Under the pieces are notes generated by a model, which saw only the letters and a program-made list of their open reading frames with translations, made no database searches and had not been told where the DNA came from. From the NCBI GenBank assembly GCA_040755535.1, contig JBFMAV010000011.1, positions 1-64,000 on the forward strand: DNA of 64,000 nt, in the 5' to 3' direction. Each line of letters begins with the position of its first letter. Position 1 is the first letter of the stretch. A program made the position numbers and the translations under genes. This stretch comes from Aquabacter sp040755535 (GTDB lineage: Bacteria > Pseudomonadota > Alphaproteobacteria > Rhizobiales > Xanthobacteraceae). Positions 18,593 to 26,608 of the stretch are shown here, one piece after another.

Positions 18593-18672
18593 CACCCCTC
18601 ACCCGGAACAAAGTCCGCCCGGCGACATTGAGCACCCGAAAGGCGCTGGGGTGAGCGCGTCAGGTGAGCGTA

Positions 18673-19065
18673 ATGATGTTGAGGTTCCCCCTGTTTTTGC
18701 GGTCGCGCCACGGGCGTCCGCCCGCCGTCCAGGCCGATGATTTCGTGGTGGCCCGGCCGGTGAGCGCGTCGCCCTCGGAATGGGTTTTCTTTGACGGCAC
18801 GGAAACCCAGGGCCACGGCAGCGGACAAGCGGCATCCCCCCTTCCCGGCGTGGCCTTCTTCATCGACGAAGCCTGGTCCTGCGCGGATCCGCGCGAGGCG
18901 CAGGCGACTGCCTCCCGCCTCAACATGATGGCTGTGCGCGACGGCGCCGCTGCCGAGGGCGAGCCCTGGATCGCGATCGGCGTGCGCAACGTCATTTCGT
19001 CGCTGCCCACCCTCCCGCCCATGGTTCCGGGGCCGCGCAACCGCAGCGGCGGGCGCGCGGGCTGA
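18673..19065 (+). CDS. Protein of unknown function
   Basis: A 130-residue protein that I do not recognise. Third-codon GC is high through most of the frame, which supports real coding, and it lies 80 bp after truA on the same strand. No signal peptide or membrane segment is evident. A basic N terminus is followed by a compact central region with FFIDEAWSCADPREA and a proline-rich tail. A GTG nine bases earlier is an alternative start. The opposite strand is also open, so the call is moderate. Confidence 0.55.
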   Translation: MMLRFPLFLRSRHGRPPAVQADDFVVARPVSASPSEWVFFDGTETQGHGSGQAASPLPGVAFFIDEAWSCADPREAQATASRLNMMAVRDGAAAEGEPWIAIGVRNVISSLPTLPPMVPGPRNRSGGRAG

Positions 19066-19085
19066 GCGCTTCCACTTCGCCCCAT

Positions 19086-19865
19086 CTATCGGCCGGAAGA
19101 GGCCTCTTCCCGGTGAACGGTGAGGCCGAGCCAGCCGTCGAGGAAGTCATCCAGCCAGCGGCACACGGCCGGGTCATACCGAGACCACCCTTCGAAATGC
19201 GCGTGCGCGGGCTGCGCGCCGGGATGCGTGAGCCGTTCGGCGCCCACCGTGGTCCAGCGGCACATCATCTCTTGCGTCACCTCGGGGTGAAATTGCAGCG
19301 CATAGGCATTGCGCCCGTAGCGGAACGCCTGATTGGGGAAGACTTCCCCCTGCGCCAGCAATTCCGCCCCGGAGGGGAGGTCGAATCCCTCCGCATGCCA
19401 GTGGTACACATGGCTCGGCCAAGGCAGGAGCGAGGCGCCGAGATCGGTGGGGCGCAACGGATAATAGCCGCGCTCACACAGGCCGTCCTGATGGCGTCCC
19501 ACGCGCGCGCCGAGTTGGCGCGCCATCAATTGGGCGCCGAGGCAAATGCCGAGCAGCGGCAGTTCGCGCGCCATCGCCCGGCCGACCAGCGCCATTTCCT
19601 CCTGTAGATAAGCATGCGGGTCATTCGCACTCTGAGGGCCGCCGAAGACCACAAGCGCGGCGTAGCCGGACAAATTGACCGGAACCGGATCGCCGACAGC
19701 GGGCCGGCGGGCGTCCAGAGCGAAGCCGCGCCGCTCCAGGCGCTCTCCCAAGCGGCCGGGCACCGAATGGGCCTGGTGCAGAATGACCAGGATTCGGCGC
19801 TGCGCAGGCCTTTCCCATGCCGGATCGTGATCCAGCGGGAGGTCGTCGGAAGCTTCACGGTCCAC
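19086..19865 (-). CDS. Class I glutamine amidotransferase-like protein
   Basis: A 259-residue protein with the triad-type glutamine amidotransferase fold related to the GMP synthase glutaminase domain. The nucleophile is the cysteine in GICLGAQ near residue 109 and the histidine is in QFHPEV near residue 193. Free-standing members of this group act on glutamine or gamma-glutamyl compounds, often without a known acceptor. Its start overlaps the 3' end of the TerB-like gene by 11 bp, so the two are probably cotranscribed. Confidence 0.82.
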   Translation of the reverse strand: MDREASDDLPLDHDPAWERPAQRRILVILHQAHSVPGRLGERLERRGFALDARRPAVGDPVPVNLSGYAALVVFGGPQSANDPHAYLQEEMALVGRAMARELPLLGICLGAQLMARQLGARVGRHQDGLCERGYYPLRPTDLGASLLPWPSHVYHWHAEGFDLPSGAELLAQGEVFPNQAFRYGRNAYALQFHPEVTQEMMCRWTTVGAERLTHPGAQPAHAHFEGWSRYDPAVCRWLDDFLDGWLGLTVHREEASSGR

Positions 19866-20328
19866 TGTCGCCTTCCGCCTCCTCTCTCACTTCCCGCCGA
19901 ATACGCACGCGATCGCGCGAGCCCACGTTCAGCAGCTCGGCCGCGCGCCAGACAAGATTGTCTTCGAACTCGGTCAGGCCCCCGTCCGCATAGGCGACCT
20001 CGAACATCATCTCCACCACGCGCCGGCGGCCTTCATCATCCAGCGCGCGATTCAGCACGCTGGTGAAGGCATAAAGGTCCACGGCTTCCGCATCCTTCGC
20101 GATGGCGAGCGCGACCAGGGCCTGGGTGTCAGCGGCGCTGAGGTTGAAGCGTTGCGCGAGAATGCGCTGGACAATCGACTCTTCCTCGGCCGTCACGGCA
20201 CCGTCGATGGACATGACATGCACCAGCAGCGCCGCTGCCGCGAGGCGATAATCGTTCTCTTCGAACGCCTGAGCGTCGCGCCCGCCGCCCGTAATGTCGG
20301 CGATGAAGTCGGAGAGCACGCGGAACAT
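19855..20328 (-). CDS. TerB-family (tellurite resistance B-like) protein
   Basis: A 157-residue all-helical protein of the TerB/DjlA N-terminal type. Two similar halves with acidic metal-binding-like loops are visible (VMSIDGAVTAEEE and VAYADGGLTEFED), the hallmark of the family. The role is unclear; members are linked to membrane stress and metal-dependent sensing. The ATG at 20328 follows GAGGGGAG, so the seven upstream codons are not needed. It is the first gene of a two-gene unit with the amidotransferase. Confidence 0.8.
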   Translation of the reverse strand: MFRVLSDFIADITGGGRDAQAFEENDYRLAAAALLVHVMSIDGAVTAEEESIVQRILAQRFNLSAADTQALVALAIAKDAEAVDLYAFTSVLNRALDDEGRRRVVEMMFEVAYADGGLTEFEDNLVWRAAELLNVGSRDRVRIRREVREEAEGDSGP

Positions 20329-20480
20329 GGAACTCCCCTCGGATGCCACTGGGTCAATCCCTTAAGGGAACGGTGCCATAGGGCGCACCAGCCCTTCAAG
20401 CGCCGTGCGGGAGCCGGGCCTCCAGCCCCGAAACTTCTTTGTGGAGTGTGGCTTTCCTGCTGTCGGCGAGGAGCCTTCGC

Positions 20481-20753
20481 TCACCGGGGCGGCGCGCTGG
20501 GGGCCGGCATGCGCGAGCGATAATCGTTCTGGATGCGCGATGTCGAATCGCCTTCACCAGGTCGCGGGGTGCGCATGGGCGGAGACGCCAGATTCTGGCG
20601 CGGCGCGGGGGGCGACATGTTCTGTCCGGGCACGCCCGGCGAAGGCACTGTCTGGGGCACGACCATGGGGCGCGGTGTCGTTTGGGCGCCGGCCAGCCCG
20701 GCACCGGCGATGGCCAGCACACCCGCCAGCAAGGTCAATCCAATCGTCCGCAC
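20481..20753 (-). CDS. Small exported proline-rich protein of unknown function
   Basis: A 90-residue protein with a clear Sec signal peptide (MRTIGLTLLAGVLAIAGAG, cleavage likely after LAGAQ) and a mature part dominated by Pro, Arg, Ser and Gln with no recognisable domain. It is probably disordered in the periplasm. It is transcribed away from the PRC-barrel stress gene, and GC bias supports coding. I do not see an EcfG promoter on its side of the gap. Confidence 0.65.
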   Translation of the reverse strand: MRTIGLTLLAGVLAIAGAGLAGAQTTPRPMVVPQTVPSPGVPGQNMSPPAPRQNLASPPMRTPRPGEGDSTSRIQNDYRSRMPAPSAPPR

Positions 20754-20915
20754 GTCGCAGTCTCCTCTCGCCTTCTCCTATCAGATGGGGCGGGAAGGAC
20801 GATCCGCCAGTGGGAGAAGGACCGCGACGGATGCTTTTCCACTGCACGCATAGAAGAAAATACGTTCTTCCGCGAACGGCTAAGGTCATGTCTGCGTCAA
20901 GGATATGCAAATGCG

Positions 20916-20940
20916 GGAACGAATGGGCCGAGGCAGCGTT
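20916..20940 (+). promoter_or_regulatory. EcfG (general stress) promoter of the PRC-barrel gene
   Basis: GGAAC at 20916-20920 and CGTT at 20937-20940 are separated by 16 bases, an exact match to the alphaproteobacterial EcfG consensus. It lies 67 bases before the PRC-barrel start on the same strand. Confidence 0.8.
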
Positions 20941-21006
20941 TTCTTCACCGTAATCCGATGCAACTGGCGCGCTGCGATGGTGTGCCGGAAGAACAGGGAG
21001 ATCCAT

Positions 21007-21585
21007 ATGCGAAATCGTATGCTGACCGCCGCCGCTCTATCCGCGCTGCTCGCTGGCTCGGCGGTCGCTCAGACCGCCGCACCGGCTCCGTCCAACAACA
21101 ACACTGCGACGCCGCCTGCGGCCAGCAGCCCGAGCAATGCCCCCTCAGGCGCCATGAAGATGCCGTCCGATACGCGGGCCAATGCCGCCACCGGCACCAC
21201 CACCACCGGCGCGTTCATCGATGCGCAGGATCGTGAGCAGTGGCTCGCCACGACCCTCATCGGAACCGATGTTCGCGGCGCCGCCGATGAGAATCTCGGT
21301 GAAGTGAGCGACGTCCTCATGGATCGCAACGGCAATGTTGTCGGTGCCGTGATCGGCGTGGGCGGCTTCCTTGGGATCGGCCAGAAGGATGTGGCTGTGC
21401 CGTTCAATGCCCTTGAGCTGGTTCGCAACGGCGACGATGAGAAGCTGGTGCTGCGCAAGTCGAAGGACGAGTTGACCGCGGCGCCCGAATTCAAGGAATA
21501 CACCCCCAATCGCACGGCGCCGGCGGCTGGCGGCTCGACGGGGTCTTCCGCGCCCGTGACCACGCCGCCCGCTTCGGCGCGCTGA
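21007..21585 (+). CDS. Exported PRC-barrel domain protein, stress-controlled
   Basis: A 192-residue protein with a signal peptide (cleavage near SAVAQ), a low-complexity Ala/Asn/Thr/Ser linker, a PRC-barrel domain at about residues 75-150 (LIGTDVRG, ENLGEVSDVLMDRNGNVVGA) and a disordered Ser/Pro/Thr tail. Periplasmic PRC-barrel proteins of this kind are common in Hyphomicrobiales and often belong to the general stress regulon. A perfect EcfG promoter upstream agrees. GGGAG precedes the chosen ATG at 21007. Confidence 0.85.
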   Translation: MRNRMLTAAALSALLAGSAVAQTAAPAPSNNNTATPPAASSPSNAPSGAMKMPSDTRANAATGTTTTGAFIDAQDREQWLATTLIGTDVRGAADENLGEVSDVLMDRNGNVVGAVIGVGGFLGIGQKDVAVPFNALELVRNGDDEKLVLRKSKDELTAAPEFKEYTPNRTAPAAGGSTGSSAPVTTPPASAR

Positions 21586-21621
21586 CGTCATCGGGAACCC
21601 TTCTCAGAGGGTGGATCAGAG

Positions 21622-21648
21622 AGCGGCGGCCCCTGGGCCGCCGCTTTT
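21622..21648 (+). terminator. Rho-independent terminator after the PRC-barrel gene
   Basis: An 11-bp perfect GC stem (AGCGGCGGCCC, 21622-21632, with its complement at 21635-21645) with a two-base loop is followed by a T run. It ends the PRC-barrel transcript 37 bases after the stop. Confidence 0.85.
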
Positions 21649-21799
21649 GTGTCAGGAGCGCAGGCGCGGTGTATCGCAGTCAGCATCGCCACCACGCGCC
21701 ACGCTCACGTCGCATTTTTCGTATGTTCTGAAATCCGCGTAATTTCAACGACCGCTGACGCGAGCGGGCGACAGGCCCACGCCAGAAGGTCGGAGATCC

Positions 21800-22195
21800 G
21801 TGACACTATCCTCAATTTCTCCTGGCGCTATTCTTCTGGTGGAGGACGAGCCGTTCGTCGCCATCATGGCGCAACAGGTGCTGGAAGACGATGGGTTCGA
21901 GGTGCGCGCCGCCGGCTGCGGGGCGGACGCGCTCGCTCTGGCGCAGGATCTTCGGGCGCCCCTTCAAGCCGCCATCGTGGATTTCGGCTTGCCCGACATG
22001 GGGGGCGACGAGGTCGTGCGCCGGATGCGCTCTCTGCGCCCGAGCTTGCCGGTTCTGGTTGCGTCTGGATATGGCGTCCCGGATCTGAAGGCAGCCTTCG
22101 CCGGGGAGGCCATCAGCTTCGTCACCAAGCCCTACGATGGCGCTACCTTGAAGCAGGCGCTGGCGCATCTGGGGGTCGTGGCCGGGAGAAAGTGA
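21800..22195 (+). CDS. Single-domain response regulator
   Basis: A 131-residue receiver domain with no output domain. The acidic pair is in LLVEDEP, the phospho-acceptor aspartate in AIVDFGLPDM near residue 61, a switch residue in LVASGYG, and the lysine in VTKPYD. The start is GTG with GGAG four bases before it. Single-domain receivers act as phosphate sinks or shuttles, and several modulate PhyR signalling in other alphaproteobacteria. Its place inside the stress island makes that role plausible but unproven. Confidence 0.87.
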   Translation: MTLSSISPGAILLVEDEPFVAIMAQQVLEDDGFEVRAAGCGADALALAQDLRAPLQAAIVDFGLPDMGGDEVVRRMRSLRPSLPVLVASGYGVPDLKAAFAGEAISFVTKPYDGATLKQALAHLGVVAGRK

Positions 22196-22307
22196 GCGGC
22201 GGTCGCGTCGAAAGCCGGGGAGGGGGAAGGGGGGTGGGCACTTCCGTCGCGCCCGCCGCTCCCCCTAAGAACGTGCTATCGAAGACGGGGTTCCGCAGGC
22301 TTGAAAA

Positions 22308-22643
22308 TTATCTCCGGCGGCCGGAGAACAGGGATTGCACGATGCCCACAGCGGCCGCCGCGGCGACAGCGACCAAGGGGTTCGTCTCGACCGCCCGGGA
22401 GATGGACGCGGCTGCGGCATTGAAGCCCGGCCCGCCAAGCGCCGACGCCGAGCCGCTGCTCCAATGCGCGCCCACCACAGCGAACAGTCCGGCGATGACG
22501 AGGCCGATCAGCCCCGTGACCAGGCTGGCGGCCCAAGGCGCCATGGCCAGGAGCAAGGCCTGATAGAGGCCGAGGCCGACGAATGCGATTCCGACGCACA
22601 GGAAGACAGCGGCAAGGAAAAGCAGGGCGATGCGTGCGATCAC
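22308..22643 (-). CDS. Small membrane protein, possible holin-superfamily/YqjE-like
   Basis: A 111-residue protein with two strong transmembrane segments (residues 5-27 and 38-61) and a weaker C-terminal one ending in a basic tail. It resembles the small membrane proteins commonly encoded next to DUF883/ElaB-type stress proteins, and such a gene follows at 22887. Function is unknown. No EcfG promoter is seen directly upstream. Confidence 0.65.
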   Translation of the reverse strand: MIARIALLFLAAVFLCVGIAFVGLGLYQALLLAMAPWAASLVTGLIGLVIAGLFAVVGAHWSSGSASALGGPGFNAAAASISRAVETNPLVAVAAAAAVGIVQSLFSGRRR

Positions 22644-22802
22644 GGCGGACCTCCTGGATCTGGAGCTTGGCCAATGGCCATGGAATGATTCAGCCTCTCA
22701 CGCAATCGGGGTCAGCGCGAGCGACCACCCAAGGCAAGCGAGGGACACACTCGGCAAGACGGCTCTTGCACGCCCTCGCCCATCGATGGCTTCTGCCCTC
22801 CG

Positions 22803-22848
22803 GAAAAAACGAAACCGCCCAAACTGCGCTGCGGTCTGGGCGGTTTCG
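22803..22848 (-). terminator. Rho-independent terminator of the DUF883-like gene
   Basis: A 12-bp perfect stem (22810-22821 with 22837-22848, CGAAACCGCCCA and its complement) is followed, reading the minus strand, by a run of six T at about 22808-22803. It lies 38 bases past the stop of the gene at 22887-23192. Confidence 0.85.
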
Positions 22849-22886
22849 CTGCTCCGAAAGTGACTGAGTTGCCGATCAGCCCCGCG

Positions 22887-23192
22887 TCAGCGCCGCAGCA
22901 GGATCTGGCCTAGAACGGCGCCGATGCCGGCGGCAATGGCGCAGGCCGTGATGGGCTTTTCCTGGATATAGTCGCGGATCGTGGCGTACTGGCCCTCGGC
23001 CCATTCCGAGACCTCACCAACGGCGGCTTCCGCTTCCGTGGTCGCGCCGTCCACGCCGTGGCGGGCCGTGCGCGTCAGGGTCTGCATCAGTTGGGCGAGA
23101 TCCGCTTTGACGGCGGCGAGGTCCGCCTTCAGCTCGTCGAGATGCGCATCGGCAGGGGCCGGCATGGGGCCGGGTTGCGGCATGTCCGCCAT
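22887..23192 (-). CDS. DUF883/ElaB-like membrane-anchored stress protein
   Basis: A 101-residue protein with the ElaB/YqjD layout: an N-terminal amphipathic helix (LDELKADLAAVKADLAQLMQ), a middle helical part, and a C-terminal membrane helix (ITACAIAAGIGAVLGQILL) preceding two arginines. Enteric relatives bind ribosomes at the membrane in stationary phase. The ATG at 23192 follows GGAG by eight bases. An EcfG promoter with a 17-base spacer lies 58 bases upstream, so it is probably a general stress gene. Confidence 0.83.
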   Translation of the reverse strand: MADMPQPGPMPAPADAHLDELKADLAAVKADLAQLMQTLTRTARHGVDGATTEAEAAVGEVSEWAEGQYATIRDYIQEKPITACAIAAGIGAVLGQILLRR

Positions 23193-23250
23193 GGTCAAGT
23201 CTCCGGTTGAAGGCACCTTCGCGTGAATGCTTGTGCCACGCAAGGGCGAA

Positions 23251-23276
23251 AACGCCGCGTTGCAGCAAGCGGTTCC
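23251..23276 (-). promoter_or_regulatory. EcfG promoter of the DUF883-like gene
   Basis: On the minus strand GGAAC (23276-23272) and CGTT (23254-23251) match exactly with a 17-base spacer, 58 bases before the start codon at 23192. Confidence 0.7.
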
Positions 23277-23289
23277 GCCGCATGTCCCG

Positions 23290-24075
23290 TCAGGCGATCC
23301 GAGCGGTCGGCGCTGCGGTGCGGGCTTCGTGGAAGAACAAGGCCTGGGCGATGGTGGCCTTCACATTCTCACTGAGGAATGGCTTGGTGATGAGATATGT
23401 CGGCTCGGGCCGCTCTCCGGTGAGCAGGCGGTCCGGGAAGGCGGTGATGAAGATCACCGGAACATTGAAGCTCTGAAGGATGTCGCCCACCGCGTCGATC
23501 CCGGAGGATCCGTCGGCCAGTTGGATGTCCGCCAGCACCAGCCCGAAATCTCCATGCTTGGCGAGATCGAGCGCCGCGCTATGGGTGGGCGCAACGCCGA
23601 CGACCTCGTGGCCGAGCTCGGTCACCAGGGTCTTCAAATCCAGGGCGATGACCCACTCGTCTTCGATAATGAGCACCCGCGTCGCCAGTTGCGCGTCGAT
23701 TTCCGACTGGGCGGCCACCACCATGCGTTCCACCTCGTCGAGGCTGGTGGCAAGGATGGAAGACGCCTCGGCGAACGAAAAGCCTTCCATGGCGGTGAGC
23801 AGAAGCGCCACGCGAGAGGCCGCGCCCAACTGCTGAAGCCGTATGTCGGCCCGCATGGCGGCACCGCCATCGGCAGGCAACTGCGACCACACCTCATGGA
23901 ACGCGCGATACAGGGCGACGCGCGGCGACAGATCGGGTCGGATCGGAACCTTCCCCTCGATGATGGCCTTCAGCGTTTCCTGCACCATGGCGTCGCCCGC
24001 CTTCTGGCTGCCGAGCAATGCGCGAGCGAAGCGCCGCAGGAAGGGAAGCTGCTTGATGAGCTGTTGATGTGGCAT
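23290..24075 (-). CDS. phyR: General stress response regulator PhyR (anti-anti-sigma factor)
   Basis: PhyR is the phosphorylation-controlled switch of the alphaproteobacterial stress response: when phosphorylated it binds NepR and frees EcfG. The 261-residue protein has the diagnostic order of an N-terminal sigma-factor-like domain (residues 1-115, with LPFLRRFARALLG and SFAEASSILATSLDEVERMV) and a C-terminal receiver. The receiver has IEDEW, the acceptor aspartate in LVLADIQL near residue 183, and ITKPF. The ATG at 24075 gives the family length; upstream codons are not supported. It is divergent from the sensor kinase gene. Confidence 0.95.
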   Translation of the reverse strand: MPHQQLIKQLPFLRRFARALLGSQKAGDAMVQETLKAIIEGKVPIRPDLSPRVALYRAFHEVWSQLPADGGAAMRADIRLQQLGAASRVALLLTAMEGFSFAEASSILATSLDEVERMVVAAQSEIDAQLATRVLIIEDEWVIALDLKTLVTELGHEVVGVAPTHSAALDLAKHGDFGLVLADIQLADGSSGIDAVGDILQSFNVPVIFITAFPDRLLTGERPEPTYLITKPFLSENVKATIAQALFFHEARTAAPTARIA

Positions 24076-24105
24076 GCGCCTCTTGCCTCTCGGAAGTCCG
24101 CCTTC

Positions 24106-24130
24106 AACTCGGCCGCAGGGAAAAAGTTCC
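24106..24130 (-). promoter_or_regulatory. Imperfect EcfG-like promoter of phyR
   Basis: On the minus strand GGAAC (24130-24126) is followed after 16 bases by AGTT (24109-24106), one mismatch from the EcfG -10 element, 30 bases before the phyR start. Autoregulation of phyR is common, which supports the call. Confidence 0.5.
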
Positions 24131-24321
24131 CGATCCCGGAACTGAATTGAATTTTTGCGCATTATAGCCTGGCTGATCCATGTGCAGGGAGAGGCGCAGG
24201 TCCGCTCTACGTCATTTAATGAATTGCCTATCGCCTGACAGGTCGAGCGGAGCTAAAGGACGGGGGCGCTCACGCTTCCGGTTGCCACGAGAGGCATGCG
24301 CGTGGATTGGTGGTTGTCTTC

Positions 24322-26049
24322 ATGCGGTGGGTAAGAGGCGCGGCGGCCAATCTTCGGGAACGGGAACGTGCCGCGATCTTCGCGTCTGCGTCGGGTCATC
24401 CGCGTCATTTGCTCGACAGTGTCCGGCGCGGCCTCATCCTGGTCATTCTGATCGCCATCACCCCGATCGCCTCCGCCAGCATGGTCCAGGGGATCCTCCA
24501 GCTGCGCCGCGCCACCGACGAGGCCCAGCACCGCCTGCTACAGGGCGCCATCACCGGGGCGGCGAGCCAGCAGAATGTCTTCACCTCAGCCGAGAACGTT
24601 CTGCAGGCACTGAAGAATGTGCCCGGCCTTCGCGCCAACAACGAAGACTGCGCCGCGACATTGTATGGTGCGACCTTGAGCCTGCCTTTTGCGTCCAACA
24701 TCGCGTTCATCGACGCCAATGGACGGGTCACCTGCTCTGCGCTCACCGAAGCGGGCACCGACATGTCGGGCCGCAGCTGGTGGCAGAAGGCCCAGGCATC
24801 GAAGGGCTTCACGCTGGGCGAGCGCCAGATGAGCCCGGTGACGCGCTCGGAGATCATGGTGGGCACCTTGCCCCTGTTCGGCGCGCAGTCGGAATTCGTC
24901 GGCGGACTGTCAGTCGCAATCGATGCCGGATGGCTTGAAAATCTGCTCAAGCGCGAGACGCCGTCGAGCCAGGGGGTGGCGGCGCTGTTCGATGCCAATG
25001 GAACCCAGCTCGTTTCCAATGCGCCGGCCATCAGCCGCCGGCTGTTCGGCGAGGAGGACCTCGCCGCCTATGTGGGCAAGCTCGGCGAGACCCGAGACGT
25101 CTCGGGTCGATCCTGGAGTTTCGCGGTGGCAACCTTGGAGCGGCACAATCTGCTCCTGGCCTATGCCCAGCCGTCCGACGAACTGTTCCAATGGACGACA
25201 TTCCATGTGGCCGTGAGCTTTGTCCTTCCAGTCCTGATGGTGATCTTCACCATCGTCGCAATCTGGCTCGCGACCGATCGGATGGTCCTCCAGTGGCTGC
25301 TGTATCTGCGCCGGGTGACGGCCGTTTACGGTCAAGGCCATTATGGCTTCCGGCCCTCGAAAATGGATCAGGCGCCGAGCGAATTCCGGGTGCTCGGGCA
25401 TGCCATCGAGGATATGGCGCTGGCGATCCGCGAGCGCGACGCGCGGTTGCGCGAGGGCTTGGCGGAAAAGACGTCCCTGGTGCGCGAAATCCATCACCGC
25501 GTGAAAAACAGTCTGCAAGTGGTGGTGAGCTTGCTCAGTCTCTACGGGTCGAGCGTGCGCGAAGAGGCCGACCGGGCGCGCTTTGACCAGTTGCGCATCC
25601 GCATCAACACGCTCGCCGTGGTTCATCGCATTCTCTATGAAGCCCTGGAGGGGTCGCAGGTTCAGGTTCTCGAACTGCTGCGGGAACTGGGCGCGCTGCT
25701 TGAATCCTCGCTCGACCGCAGTGTCCGCGTCACCGTTCAGGCCGAGGATGTGGCGCTGCCCACCGACCTTGCGAGCCCGCTCGCCTTGCTGCTGACCGAG
25801 ATCGTGATGGCGGTGTCGCGCGCCAGTGACGAGCGCCCGGTGCGCGTGGATATCGCCGGCGTCGGGGAGGGCGGACTAGTGATCCTGCGTATCGCGGTCG
25901 GCCAGCGCGTGGAGGATGCGCTCAGCGAGGCACAGATCCCGCTCGCTTACGGCTTCGCCCGGCAGATCGGCGGATCGATCGAAACGCACATCACGCCGGA
26001 GGGATGCCGGATCGACGTGCGCTTCTCCCCGCGCTTCAAGACCCGCTGA
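24322..26049 (+). CDS. HisKA_2-type sensor histidine kinase with degenerate ATPase domain
   Basis: A 575-residue membrane sensor. Transmembrane helices at about residues 37-58 and 297-317 enclose an extracytoplasmic sensing domain. A HAMP-like linker and a HisKA_2 phosphotransfer domain with EIHHRVKNSLQVVVSLLSLY follow, with the acceptor His near residue 392. The C-terminal ATPase domain is poor: the N-box asparagine is replaced (TEIVMAVSRA) and the glycine boxes DxGxG and GLGL are missing. Divergence from phyR suggests PhyR is its partner; in Sphingomonas the phyR-linked protein PhyP acts negatively on PhyR. An upstream TTG (24307) or GTG is possible as start. Confidence 0.85.
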   Translation: MRWVRGAAANLRERERAAIFASASGHPRHLLDSVRRGLILVILIAITPIASASMVQGILQLRRATDEAQHRLLQGAITGAASQQNVFTSAENVLQALKNVPGLRANNEDCAATLYGATLSLPFASNIAFIDANGRVTCSALTEAGTDMSGRSWWQKAQASKGFTLGERQMSPVTRSEIMVGTLPLFGAQSEFVGGLSVAIDAGWLENLLKRETPSSQGVAALFDANGTQLVSNAPAISRRLFGEEDLAAYVGKLGETRDVSGRSWSFAVATLERHNLLLAYAQPSDELFQWTTFHVAVSFVLPVLMVIFTIVAIWLATDRMVLQWLLYLRRVTAVYGQGHYGFRPSKMDQAPSEFRVLGHAIEDMALAIRERDARLREGLAEKTSLVREIHHRVKNSLQVVVSLLSLYGSSVREEADRARFDQLRIRINTLAVVHRILYEALEGSQVQVLELLRELGALLESSLDRSVRVTVQAEDVALPTDLASPLALLLTEIVMAVSRASDERPVRVDIAGVGEGGLVILRIAVGQRVEDALSEAQIPLAYGFARQIGGSIETHITPEGCRIDVRFSPRFKTR

Positions 26050-26070
26050 GTCCAGCCTGTGCCGGGCGGG

Positions 26071-26095
26071 GGAACCGCCATCCGGCCACGCCGTT
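26071..26095 (+). promoter_or_regulatory. EcfG promoter of the KGG stress protein gene
   Basis: GGAAC at 26071-26075 and CGTT at 26092-26095 are separated by exactly 16 bases. The site lies 22 bases after the kinase stop and 50 bases before the KGG gene start. Confidence 0.82.
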
Positions 26096-26144
26096 GCTCT
26101 CCCAAGCACCGCCACTGCCGCGCGGGCTGGATAGGGAGAAACCC

Positions 26145-26411
26145 ATGGCTTCGAAGAGCAAAGGGACGTCCAACCGAGGGTTTGCGGCAATGGATGCCGA
26201 GAAGCAGCGCGCCATTGCCCGCAAAGGCGGCGAGAGCGTGCCGGCGGAAAAACGCAGCTTCTCCCAGGACCGCGCCCTGGCCGCCGCCGCCGGTCGCAAG
26301 GGCGGGCAGAGCGTTGCGGACGAGGATCGCAGTTTTTCCCGCAATCGCTCCCTCGCCTCGCGCGCTGGTCAGAAGGGCGGACAGGCGTCTCACACCACCA
26401 GCAGGTCCTAG
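26145..26411 (+). CDS. KGG-repeat general stress protein (GsiB/Con-10 type)
   Basis: An 88-residue, highly hydrophilic protein with three KGG repeats: the pattern of a basic stretch, KGGES/KGGQS and a charged SFSRDR-like segment recurs at about 20-residue intervals. Related proteins (GsiB, Con-10) are desiccation- and stress-induced and probably disordered hydrophilins. AGGGAG precedes the ATG. A perfect EcfG promoter lies upstream, and ecfG itself follows. Confidence 0.9.
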   Translation: MASKSKGTSNRGFAAMDAEKQRAIARKGGESVPAEKRSFSQDRALAAAAGRKGGQSVADEDRSFSRNRSLASRAGQKGGQASHTTSRS

Positions 26412-26443
26412 AATACGTCCCGACATTTTTTCGCTGCGGCAAG

Positions 26444-26468
26444 GGAACCCGATCATACGGGGAGCGTT
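26444..26468 (+). promoter_or_regulatory. EcfG promoter of ecfG
   Basis: GGAAC at 26444-26448 and CGTT at 26465-26468 are separated by exactly 16 bases, in the gap between the KGG gene and ecfG. It indicates positive autoregulation of the sigma factor, with an untranslated leader of roughly 130 bases if the ATG at 26609 is used. Confidence 0.82.
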
Positions 26469-26608
26469 CCTCCCATAACCAAGCCGGCGTGTCCCGCGGC
26501 CCTGGCCGCAGCGAACCGTGTTCCAAAGGTCCGGACCGCAGGCGCCATGGGTTTGTCTCAGGGGTGGCTGGCGTGTTTCACTCTCACGAAACGGATAGCA
26601 GACGTCCA

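Noticed and set aside
18605..18629. EcfG-like site GGAAC-N16-CATT before the unknown gene at 18673
   Set aside because: It has one mismatch in the -10 element, lies outside the stress cluster and is close to chance expectation, so I did not annotate it.
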